Assembly (NCBI GenBank): GCA_023512345.1
Contig: JAILZT010000004.1
Coordinates: forward strand, 186,001 to 250,000
Source of the DNA: Paenibacillus sp.
Lineage (GTDB): Bacteria > Bacillota > Bacilli > Paenibacillales > Paenibacillaceae
Direction of reading: 5' to 3'
DNA length: 64,000 bases
Shown here: positions 34,204-40,605 of the stretch, in pieces
Position numbering within the stretch: position 1 is the stretch's first letter
Layout of the letters: every line of letters starts with the position of its first letter
Program-made: the position numbers and the translations under genes
Notes under the pieces: generated by a model
What the model was told of the DNA's origin: nothing
What the model saw: only the letters and a program-made list of their open reading frames with translations
Databases searched by the model: none

Positions 34204-35571
34204 TTATAAACCGGCCAGATAACGGCAATACAGAACCATTTGTTTAACGGACGGTCTTATTTTTTGATCATTAAGCGGAGTGTTATCGTTCTTAGATGGC
34301 TTCGAGTTAACTTCTAACAGCCAGATCCGGCCAGATTGATCCAATGCAAGATCAATACCAAGTTCACCAAAATGGGCGGGAATATTTGTCTCGATACCGC
34401 GAGCGATGGCAAGAGCTGCCCGTGGAAGCCCCAGATGCACGCTTTCCTTCACGTTAGACGGAAGGCTGCTCTTGCCTACAGCTTCACGAACTGTACTGAG
34501 ACTGCCGCCCCGGGCCAGATTTGAGACGAAATGATTAGTTCCTGCAGTACGGGCGACGATAGAGGTTACCCCCCATTTACCGCTGTTATTTTTTTGTACA
34601 AGTGCCCGAAAATCTACCGGACGCTTCCCTAATTCCATAAGGGGCAGGCCTTGCTGGATTTGGTAGCGTGTGCTCTTCATTTTTGTTGCGATGGACTGAA
34701 ACAGCTTAGTCAGATTAGGATAGCTTTGCTTACGTGTACCAAGAGGAGTTGTGGATAAAAGTCGATAGCCACCGCCTTCCTCACGGGAAATACGCAAGAT
34801 TCCTTTACCAAGACTGCCGCGTATTGGCTTCAGGAACACGACTGGATGCTGGCTGCACATCCGTTTAAGCACTGCATACCCGCTGAGAAGATGAGATTCA
34901 GGCAAATATCGCTGTAGAGCGGCATCCTGTCTTAGTGCCTCGAATACCTCCGTTTTATCCAGAAACTTCTCATTGAAGAAATGAGTGCCATACCGTGATT
35001 TTACTTCGGCCAAAAAATGCTGTACGCTAGGTTTGTTCTCTACTTTTCGTGAGGTCAGCCGATTATTAATCACATCGGGAATCGGAAGGTTGAGCTTCCG
35101 CCAGCCCTCGTCGTAGACCCAGCCTTGGATGGAGGAACTGCGAGATTCCAGAGCTTCTGGCGTAAAAAAATATACATATGCGCCCTGTGTGCGGCAGGCA
35201 TTAGTTAATTCCCGGCAAAACATAGTGATGGGCCCGAACACTCTTTCTGGTGTGTCCGAATGATCTCGGCTGACGAGAACTCCGATCAGCGGCCCAAGCC
35301 GAAGCGTACGACTTCCGGAACTGTATGAGACATTCAGCGTGAGGCGGGATTTCAATCCCATCCGTCGCGCCAACCCTTCGCTGACACGAAGGCTTTCGGA
35401 TTTGGGAACCGGAATGACAGTAACTTCTTGCCGGAAAGAACCGAAAGCTAGCTGAATCGGTACGTGTGCCGGAATTTTGAGCCTTTTCATGGACCGGTCG
35501 CCAAGCATTACTACATTTTCCTGCAGGATGCCCGATTGAACCGCTTGGACCGGGATCTTAAGCTTAGACAT
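34204..35571 (-). CDS. YheC/YheD family ATP-grasp protein, long form (first gene of array)
   Basis: A 455-residue YheD-like protein with an N-terminal beta-rich domain (residues about 1-95, ending RLGPLIGVLVSRDH), then PDVINNRLTSRKVE, the loop FLKPIRGSLGKGILRI, DFRALVQKNNSGKWGVTSIVAR and LEVNSKPSKNDN. I use ATG at 35571, which has AAGGAG seven bases before it; a further in-frame ATG at 35598 has none. It is the first gene of the six-gene leftward array and is preceded by a sigma-K-like promoter. The 115-residue yheA lies just upstream on the other strand, as in the Bacillus yhe region. Confidence 0.9.
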   Translation of the reverse strand: MSKLKIPVQAVQSGILQENVVMLGDRSMKRLKIPAHVPIQLAFGSFRQEVTVIPVPKSESLRVSEGLARRMGLKSRLTLNVSYSSGSRTLRLGPLIGVLVSRDHSDTPERVFGPITMFCRELTNACRTQGAYVYFFTPEALESRSSSIQGWVYDEGWRKLNLPIPDVINNRLTSRKVENKPSVQHFLAEVKSRYGTHFFNEKFLDKTEVFEALRQDAALQRYLPESHLLSGYAVLKRMCSQHPVVFLKPIRGSLGKGILRISREEGGGYRLLSTTPLGTRKQSYPNLTKLFQSIATKMKSTRYQIQQGLPLMELGKRPVDFRALVQKNNSGKWGVTSIVARTAGTNHFVSNLARGGSLSTVREAVGKSSLPSNVKESVHLGLPRAALAIARGIETNIPAHFGELGIDLALDQSGRIWLLEVNSKPSKNDNTPLNDQKIRPSVKQMVLYCRYLAGL

Positions 35572-35638
35572 CGTGGATCTCCTTCCGGTAGGCAGCATGA
35601 TGCCGGCAATTTGATAAACTTAAGGGTTACATATCATT

Positions 35639-35666
35639 TATCATATGGAGACATCTGACCCTTGGT
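35639..35666 (-). promoter_or_regulatory. Sigma-K-like promoter of the ATP-grasp array
   Basis: Reading leftward, AC (plus-strand GT at 35665-35666), 17 bases, then CATATGATA (35639-35647) fits the sigma-K pattern AC-N16/17-CATANNNTA. Transcription would begin near 35630, about 60 bases before the first start codon. The -10 also partly fits sigma-E, but no ATA element is in place. Confidence 0.5.
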
Positions 35667-35793
35667 GATTGACCCAGTTTCTAAAAGGGCGCTGTGGATG
35701 CTTGAATTTTACGCCCAGAATAAGCTCTTCACACCAGACGCTTGGCCTTGAATGAAGGAGTACTTGAACAAACAACTTTTAGGAGGAATCATT

Positions 35794-36141
35794 ATGAATG
35801 TATATGACAAGGCACATGAATTGGCGAAAGCCATCAAAGACAGCAGTGAGGTTGCAGATATAACCGGTGCGATGAAATTGGTAGAATCCGATCCGCAAAG
35901 TAAGGAAATGCTCGAAAATTTCCGCAAAAGTCAAATGGAGCTGCAGCAGCGGATGATGAGTGGTGAGATGCCTCCTCAAGAGGAGATGGAAAAGATGGAG
36001 AAGCTGTTCGAGGTGCTGAATCTAAATTTAGGCATCCGCCGCTTGTTCGAAGCTGAGCGCCGTCTAAGCGTTGTTATTGAGGACGTGAATAAAATAATTT
36101 CTGAAAGTCTCCAGCACCTGTATGGTACTGATGCTCAATAA
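35794..36141 (+). CDS. yheA: YlbF/YmcA family protein, YheA-like
   Basis: The 115-residue helical protein matches YheA (UPF0342) in length and in motifs such as SKEMLENFRKSQMELQQRMMSGE (in part), EAERRLSVVIEDVNKII and ESLQHLYGT. AGGAGG at 35781-35786 fixes the ATG at 35794; an earlier in-frame start at 35752 lacks a site. It is cytoplasmic and all-alpha. The YlbF/YmcA relatives act as small partner proteins in competence and sporulation control; the role of YheA itself is not known. Adjacency to yheC/yheD-like genes repeats the Bacillus arrangement. Confidence 0.88.
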   Translation: MNVYDKAHELAKAIKDSSEVADITGAMKLVESDPQSKEMLENFRKSQMELQQRMMSGEMPPQEEMEKMEKLFEVLNLNLGIRRLFEAERRLSVVIEDVNKIISESLQHLYGTDAQ

Positions 36142-36146
36142 ATGAA

Positions 36147-36197
36147 AGGGAGTGTCCCATTAGTCTTATAAAGACTGATGAGGCACTCCCATTTTTT
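36147..36197 (+). terminator. Rho-independent terminator after yheA
   Basis: GGGAGTG-CC-CAT-AGTCT pairs with AGACT-GATG-GGCACTCCC in a long, bulged stem, then six T. Confidence 0.85.
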
Positions 36198-36420
36198 AAG
36201 TGTAAAAATACAACTAATTTCCTCGAAATCGGCCTCATGAGCCAAACCAAGTGTATAAATACAACTGATTTCCTCGAAATCGGTCTCAAGAGCCAAACCA
36301 AGTGTAAAAATACATCAGATATCCTCGAAGTCGGCCTTACGAGCCAAACCAAGTGTAAAAATACATCAGATATCCTCCAAGTCGGCCTTACGAGCCAAAC
36401 CAAGTGTATAAATACAACTT
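36198..36420 (+). repeat. Tandem array of a 51-bp repeat (four units plus a partial fifth)
   Basis: Units start at 36198, 36249, 36300, 36351 and 36402, each exactly 51 bases, beginning AAGTGTAAAAATAC or AAGTGTATAAATAC and ending GAGCCAAACC. Units 1-2 and 3-4 form two subtypes (ACTRATTTCCTCGAAATC versus ATCAGATATCCTC). Units 1-2 can fold small hairpins (GATTTC-CTC-GAAATC and CTCATGAG). No spacers occur, so it is not CRISPR. Because 51 is a multiple of three, both strands stay open with 17-residue repeats, but neither frame has a convincing ribosome site. From 36421 to 36534 I see nothing definable. Confidence 0.92.
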
Positions 36421-36534
36421 CCAGAGGATCTAGCGGCAGACTTAAGGTGTGTTATTGAAAAATATAACTTATGTACTCTGTAGGTTAGAGGGGGCGACGA
36501 GCGTCCTTTCACAAACACCTTCACATATACAAAT

Positions 36535-36580
36535 TAAATAGAGTGTCCACAACCGTTAATGGTTAGGGGCACCCTATTTT
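36535..36580 (-). terminator. Terminator-like hairpin after the LURP-one-like gene
   Basis: AAATAGAGTGTCC-ACC pairs imperfectly with GGT-GGGGCACCCTATTT around GTTAAT. It lies 38 bases beyond the stop of the leftward gene, with T-rich sequence on both sides. Confidence 0.6.
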
Positions 36581-36617
36581 CATAGTCTTATTCATAGAAC
36601 AATTGGCTCACTACTTC

Positions 36618-37196
36618 TTATGAATCCTGTTTGCCTTCAACTGCGCAGAGAAGGATGCCGGCAGCAAGCCCCAAACGGCGATCAAATTGGAGAGTCGGAT
36701 CACTGGAGAAGTCAACGTTGATTTTGGTTACGAACGGATTGAAATTTTGTTTGAAGGTGGTTCTCGTTTGTCCTCCTAGACTAGCATTGTAGCTTTGTGG
36801 GATCACGTTAATAACGCGCCGAAGCAGTGCCATTAGGGTGCTGTCTTCTTTAATGGTCCCGATCTCAGCATCATGGCTGTCCAGAATAACCCATTCATCC
36901 TTCAGTATGGATTTGAGGCCTTTGCGGCGAAGGGCACCGACATGCTCACCTGTGACCGAATCTTTGACATCATAGGTTGCAGAGAAGTCGATTGCACTGC
37001 GGGCCTGTATTCGCAAAAGCTCCCTATCCATATCTTCATCCGTATAAAGCGAAATGTCCTCTTTTAGTTTGAATGCTTTCATTTGAGAGAACAGGACTAA
37101 ATTTTCAGCATTATCATAAATATGCAGCTTAGCGCCCATGATGGAAAATACTTTTTTTCGAATAGTATAGTGGGTGTGATTAAATGCTTGAGTCAC
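36618..37196 (-). CDS. LURP-one-related / tubby C-terminal-like domain protein
   Basis: A 192-residue protein with the alternating beta-strand pattern of the LOR family (YTIRKKVFSIMGAKLHIYD, LLRIQARSAIDFSATYDV, VTGEHVGALRRKGLKSI, and an Asp-rich C-terminal helix region LQFDRRLGLAAGILLCAVE). This is a 12-stranded barrel around a hydrophobic central helix, related to phospholipid scramblases. The start is GTG at 37196, with GGAGG ten bases upstream. It is monocistronic. The biochemical role in bacteria is not established. Confidence 0.75.
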   Translation of the reverse strand: MTQAFNHTHYTIRKKVFSIMGAKLHIYDNAENLVLFSQMKAFKLKEDISLYTDEDMDRELLRIQARSAIDFSATYDVKDSVTGEHVGALRRKGLKSILKDEWVILDSHDAEIGTIKEDSTLMALLRRVINVIPQSYNASLGGQTRTTFKQNFNPFVTKINVDFSSDPTLQFDRRLGLAAGILLCAVEGKQDS

Positions 37197-37388
37197 TTCA
37201 AAATCGCCTCCCTAGAATGATGCCATCATCTCACATAAAAGTTTTATTTACCATATAAAGCTATACATCTCCGAGGGACTATATTCCCCTAACGCAACTG
37301 ATTTTTATGACGACTTGTCTCATATTTGCTGCGCTCCGCTCATAGAGTAGAAATATAGATTCTGCTTACAAAAGGAGCTGTTCATTTA

Positions 37389-37673
37389 ATGAGAAAAAGA
37401 AACAAGTTCAAACACGTAGCTTATCTGTTACTGGCGCTTGCCATGCTGCTCTATGCTTTACCTCAGCTGTCACCGGGAACGGGATCGGGTTTTGTATTCG
37501 CATTTGGCATCGCATGGTGTGCTTTTGCTTTTCTGGTTATAGCGGCGCATCTGCATTTTATTCTGGGTGTTGATGAGGAAAAAGCCAAACGGTTGGAGGC
37601 GGTCCGCAAGGCCAAATTGAATAACTGGCAGGCAAAATGGAGTGAAGAAGGACAAGCCTCACAACAATCCTAA
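37389..37673 (+). CDS. Small membrane protein of unknown function
   Basis: The 94-residue product has two hydrophobic segments (about residues 9-26 and 34-58) and a charged C-terminal tail (DEEKAKRLEAVRKAKLNNWQ) predicted to be cytoplasmic and partly helical. AAAGGAG precedes the ATG by 11 bases. I do not recognise the family. It stands between the LURP-one-like gene and the CBS-domain regulator, without operon links. Confidence 0.75.
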   Translation: MRKRNKFKHVAYLLLALAMLLYALPQLSPGTGSGFVFAFGIAWCAFAFLVIAAHLHFILGVDEEKAKRLEAVRKAKLNNWQAKWSEEGQASQQS

Positions 37674-37773
37674 ATTCTCTGCCCCCACTGTATAATCGAA
37701 CGATTGCGAATACCCCCAAAAGCAGTTAATATAAGTACAGTATAGTACAGATCGGGGTATGGGGGTGTAACAG

Positions 37774-39108
37774 TTGGAGGGTCAAGGCGATGCAATAACT
37801 AAACACGAGCAACTGCTGCAGCATATAGAAAGTTTGAAGGTTGGAACCAAGATATCCGTCCGTAAGCTGGCTAAGGAAATGTATGTTAGTGAAGGTACAG
37901 CTTATCGGGCTGTTAAGGAAGCGGAGAATCTGGGAATTGTCATTACGAAGGAGCGGATCGGCACGGTCCGTGTGGAGAAGAAGCCACGAAATATTTCGGA
38001 ACAGCTTACTTTTGGAGATGTCTTGGATATCGTTGAAGGACATGTATTGGGCGGTGTAAATGGTCTGGGTAAGCATCTCCATAAATATGTTATAGGAGCC
38101 ATGAAGGTCGATGCTATGATTCGATATATTGATGCCGACAGCCTGTTAATTGTAGGTAACCGTGATGATGTGCACTCGCTTGCATTGGAGCAGGGGGCGG
38201 GTGTGCTTGTTACTGGCGGTTTTGGGACAAGCCGTGAAGTTAAGGCGCTAGCTGATGAACTGGACCTGCCTGTGATCTCATCGCGTCATGATACCTTTAC
38301 AGTCGCTTCTATGATTAACCGGGCGATATTTGATCGTCTGATTAAGAAAAAAATCATGCTGGTTGAGGATATTGTAGAGAGCAAACCACGCCTGCATACG
38401 CTGAAAATATCCAGTACCGTGCAGGAGCTTCGGCAGCTCTCTCTGGATAGCGGGGATTTGCGATTTCCTGTTACAGATGAATGGAACCGTGTAATCGGCA
38501 TTATTGGCCGTCGTGATGTGGAACTCATGTCAGAGGGACAAAGTATAGAGAAGGCCATGATCCGTAATCCGATTACTGCTGGACTGCAAACCTCCTTAGC
38601 TTCGGCTGCACAAATAATGATGTGGGAGGGAATAGACTTCCTGCCTATCGTTGACCGCAATCGTAAATTGGTAGGATCTCTTACCCGTAAGGAAGTCCTC
38701 CAAAGCTTGCGTGATGTTCGTAATCAGCCTCAATTGGGTGAAACGTTTGACCATCTGATGTGGAACGGTTTTGCGGAGGAGCGGGATGACGATGGACGTT
38801 TGTTCTTTCATGGTTTCATTACTCCGCAAATGGCGACTGACCTTGGAACGATTTCGGAGGGGGTGCTGTCCACCTTAATGACTCACGCCGCTTTCAAAGC
38901 AGCCAAGGACTTTACAGGCAACGATTATGTTTTGGATAATATGTCTACCTATTTCGTGCGTCCCGTACAAATCGAGGACCCTGTCATCGTGATGCCGAAG
39001 CTGCTGGAGAGCAGCCGCCGGACGTGCAAGCTTGAAATCGAGATTACCTATCTGGATTCCTTGGTCGCCAAGTCCGTAATGATGCTGCAATCTATTGATC
39101 ATCCATAG
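37774..39108 (+). CDS. ytoI: YtoI-like regulator with DRTGG, CBS and hotdog domains
   Basis: The 444-residue protein begins with a winged-helix-like segment (ISVRKLAKEMYVSEGTAYRAVKEAENLGI), then a DRTGG-like domain (about 85-190, with VTGGFGTSREVKALADEL), two CBS motifs (about 195-315), and a C-terminal thioesterase-like hotdog fold (about 330-440). This order is that of B. subtilis YtoI. The start is TTG at 37774, with GGGGGTG upstream. CBS pairs usually bind adenine nucleotides or acyl-CoA, so it may be a metabolite-sensing regulator. In Bacillus it also lies near ytpI and the dnaE region, as here. Confidence 0.88.
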   Translation: MEGQGDAITKHEQLLQHIESLKVGTKISVRKLAKEMYVSEGTAYRAVKEAENLGIVITKERIGTVRVEKKPRNISEQLTFGDVLDIVEGHVLGGVNGLGKHLHKYVIGAMKVDAMIRYIDADSLLIVGNRDDVHSLALEQGAGVLVTGGFGTSREVKALADELDLPVISSRHDTFTVASMINRAIFDRLIKKKIMLVEDIVESKPRLHTLKISSTVQELRQLSLDSGDLRFPVTDEWNRVIGIIGRRDVELMSEGQSIEKAMIRNPITAGLQTSLASAAQIMMWEGIDFLPIVDRNRKLVGSLTRKEVLQSLRDVRNQPQLGETFDHLMWNGFAEERDDDGRLFFHGFITPQMATDLGTISEGVLSTLMTHAAFKAAKDFTGNDYVLDNMSTYFVRPVQIEDPVIVMPKLLESSRRTCKLEIEITYLDSLVAKSVMMLQSIDHP

Positions 39109-39155
39109 GATCAGGAATAAGGTTACACAACGAGAATAGAGCAGTATTTCATAGA

Positions 39156-39199
39156 AAACAGGCCACCCTCAAACTATTGATGAGGCTGGCCTGTTTTTA
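39156..39199. terminator. Rho-independent terminator
   Basis: AAACAGGCCA-CCTCA pairs with TGAGG-CTGGCCTGTTT, followed by T. It lies between ytoI and the converging ytpI. Confidence 0.88.
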
Positions 39200-39238
39200 C
39201 ATATAAGAAATTCCACTGCACTCTGCTTAAATTTCTTG

Positions 39239-39553
39239 TTATTTATTCTGCTGTAAGCCGGATTTTAACCGACTGTAGTAGCTGTAGCTTCGCATCCCTG
39301 AGAAAATATTGAACAAGCCAATCACAAGGAAAGCAGCTTCTACAATGATGCCCAGTGTAGAACCGTTGAAAAGAAACATCACCATTAGAGCCAGATCCAC
39401 CAGCATCGCACCCATCATTACATTCATGATCGAACGCTTCTGCCCTTTATCCAAGGGATCGGCTGTACGGCGGGAGGCGGTGCTGAAGAAAGCTGCGCTG
39501 AGAACAAAAACCACAAGCAGAATAAACAATAGATATTTAATAATCATAATCAT
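39239..39553 (-). CDS. ytpI: YtpI-like small membrane protein
   Basis: The 104-residue protein has three membrane segments (about 3-22, 47-63 and 69-86), with a short charged tail. Length and position match YtpI of the ytoI-ytpI region. In B. subtilis nrnA lies between ytpI and ytrH/ytrI; that gene is absent here, and ytpI sits 73 bases after ytrI. Function unknown. Confidence 0.72.
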   Translation of the reverse strand: MIMIIKYLLFILLVVFVLSAAFFSTASRRTADPLDKGQKRSIMNVMMGAMLVDLALMVMFLFNGSTLGIIVEAAFLVIGLFNIFSGMRSYSYYSRLKSGLQQNK

Positions 39554-39626
39554 GGAGGGGCCGCTCCTTATAAAATGTAATGTGAATTTAAATAACTAAT
39601 CTGTCCACATTGTAACATGATTGCTA

Positions 39627-40130
39627 TCAGTTGCGTCGGTGAGGATTAATTTCGACCCAAATTTGCAGAACGCCCTCCATGACCAACATGGTCCGTATCG
39701 TAATCGCATATTCCTTTTCGCGCACAATGTATATTTTACCGTCTAAGAGAAGGCGGGCCATTTTACTATCTGTATCGATTTCGAATACGCTGCGGCCGCG
39801 CATCGGTTCTAGATCGGAGCTTATTTCCCTAATAATTTCTTTAATCGTTACAGGGTCAAGTGAAACTGCACCTTCCCTCACTTTGCCTTCTTCAGAACGA
39901 ATTTTGATCTGGCGAATCACGGTGGAGGTATTATTGTATTTTTTCAGCGTCAAAATATCTTTCTCATATTCCTCAATCTGCACTCGTAATGCCTGATTGC
40001 TCAGCCATAGCACATTATATCCCATATGGTAGATAGCGTTGTAGACGATGCTTCCCACAACCATTCCGAGTACGAATACCGCTGAAATTTGGGAAAAGCG
40101 GCGAAAGCTTTGAAAGGGCGGCATCCTCAT
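39627..40130 (-). CDS. ytrI: Sporulation membrane protein YtrI
   Basis: A 167-residue protein with one N-terminal membrane segment (SAVFVLGMVVGSIVYNAIYHMGYNV in part), an external coiled-coil-like stretch (LRVQIEEYEKDILTLKKYN) and a C-terminal globular part, as in YtrI. The ATG at 40130 has AGGGGGT directly upstream; a longer ORF to 40169 would overlap ytrH. ytrH and ytrI are adjacent, divergent from dnaE as in Bacillus, and probably one operon driven by the sigma-E-like promoter at 40525. YtrI is needed for efficient sporulation, acting in the mother cell membrane. Confidence 0.88.
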   Translation of the reverse strand: MRMPPFQSFRRFSQISAVFVLGMVVGSIVYNAIYHMGYNVLWLSNQALRVQIEEYEKDILTLKKYNNTSTVIRQIKIRSEEGKVREGAVSLDPVTIKEIIREISSDLEPMRGRSVFEIDTDSKMARLLLDGKIYIVREKEYAITIRTMLVMEGVLQIWVEINPHRRN

Positions 40131-40134
40131 TTTT

Positions 40135-40458
40135 TTACCCCCTGTTGCATACCCATTTGACGAGCTCACTGCCCATATGTGCGCCTAGAAAGGCGAATAC
40201 GAGATACATAATTTGTTTGATTGCGGGCGATAGATTTCCACCTAACATGTTGCTCTCAATGACTCGCATAGGATCAATTGTTCCACCAACAGCAGCAGCT
40301 AATGCCCAAATTTTGATACGGTCAGACACGTCCAGCATGGTTTGGGTGGGGGGTTGTAAAGAGACTACTGCGCCGATACCTCCGAGCATGGCTCCACCAA
40401 GGACGATACCGAAGGCTATAAAGAAATCCAGAACGGCTTTGCTCAAAAATAGATTCAT
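40135..40458 (-). CDS. ytrH: Sporulation membrane protein YtrH
   Basis: The 107-residue protein has an N-terminal hydrophobic segment FFIAFGIVLGGAMLGGIGAVVSL, then a loop (VSDRIKIWALAAAVGGTIDPMRVIESNMLGG, in part) and a second membrane region near QIMYLVFAFLGAHMG. This matches YtrH, which is encoded before ytrI and divergent from dnaE in Bacillus. GGAAAGGAG precedes the ATG. It is expected in the outer forespore or mother-cell membrane during sporulation. It stops four bases before the ytrI ATG. Confidence 0.9.
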   Translation of the reverse strand: MNLFLSKAVLDFFIAFGIVLGGAMLGGIGAVVSLQPPTQTMLDVSDRIKIWALAAAVGGTIDPMRVIESNMLGGNLSPAIKQIMYLVFAFLGAHMGSELVKWVCNRG

Positions 40459-40524
40459 AAAAATATTGCTCCTTTCCGGACATGGCTGAAGCTAAAAGTC
40501 TGCCTGTCCCTATGCTCTCTCTCC

Positions 40525-40552
40525 ATTCTATGGGCGCTTCCCCCCCTAATAT
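40525..40552 (-). promoter_or_regulatory. Sigma-E-like promoter of ytrH-ytrI
   Basis: Leftward, ATA (plus-strand TAT at 40550-40552), 17 bases, then CATAGAAT (40525-40532), one base from CATACAAT. It lies 67 bases before the ytrH start. The Bacillus ytrHI operon is known to be sigma-E controlled. Confidence 0.6.
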
Positions 40553-40605
40553 GATAAAATAGTTTCAACTAATGTTTGAGGTTTTGAAGGAAAGGAAGTG
40601 GGATT

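Noticed and set aside
36198-36420. Possible CRISPR array
   Set aside because: Whole units repeat without unique spacers, the repeat is not separated by variable sequence, and no cas genes are nearby.
36074-36458. Open frames with 17-residue repeats on both strands of the 51-bp array
   Set aside because: They exist because 51 is a multiple of three and the units lack stops. Neither has a ribosome site, and the minus frame runs into yheA.
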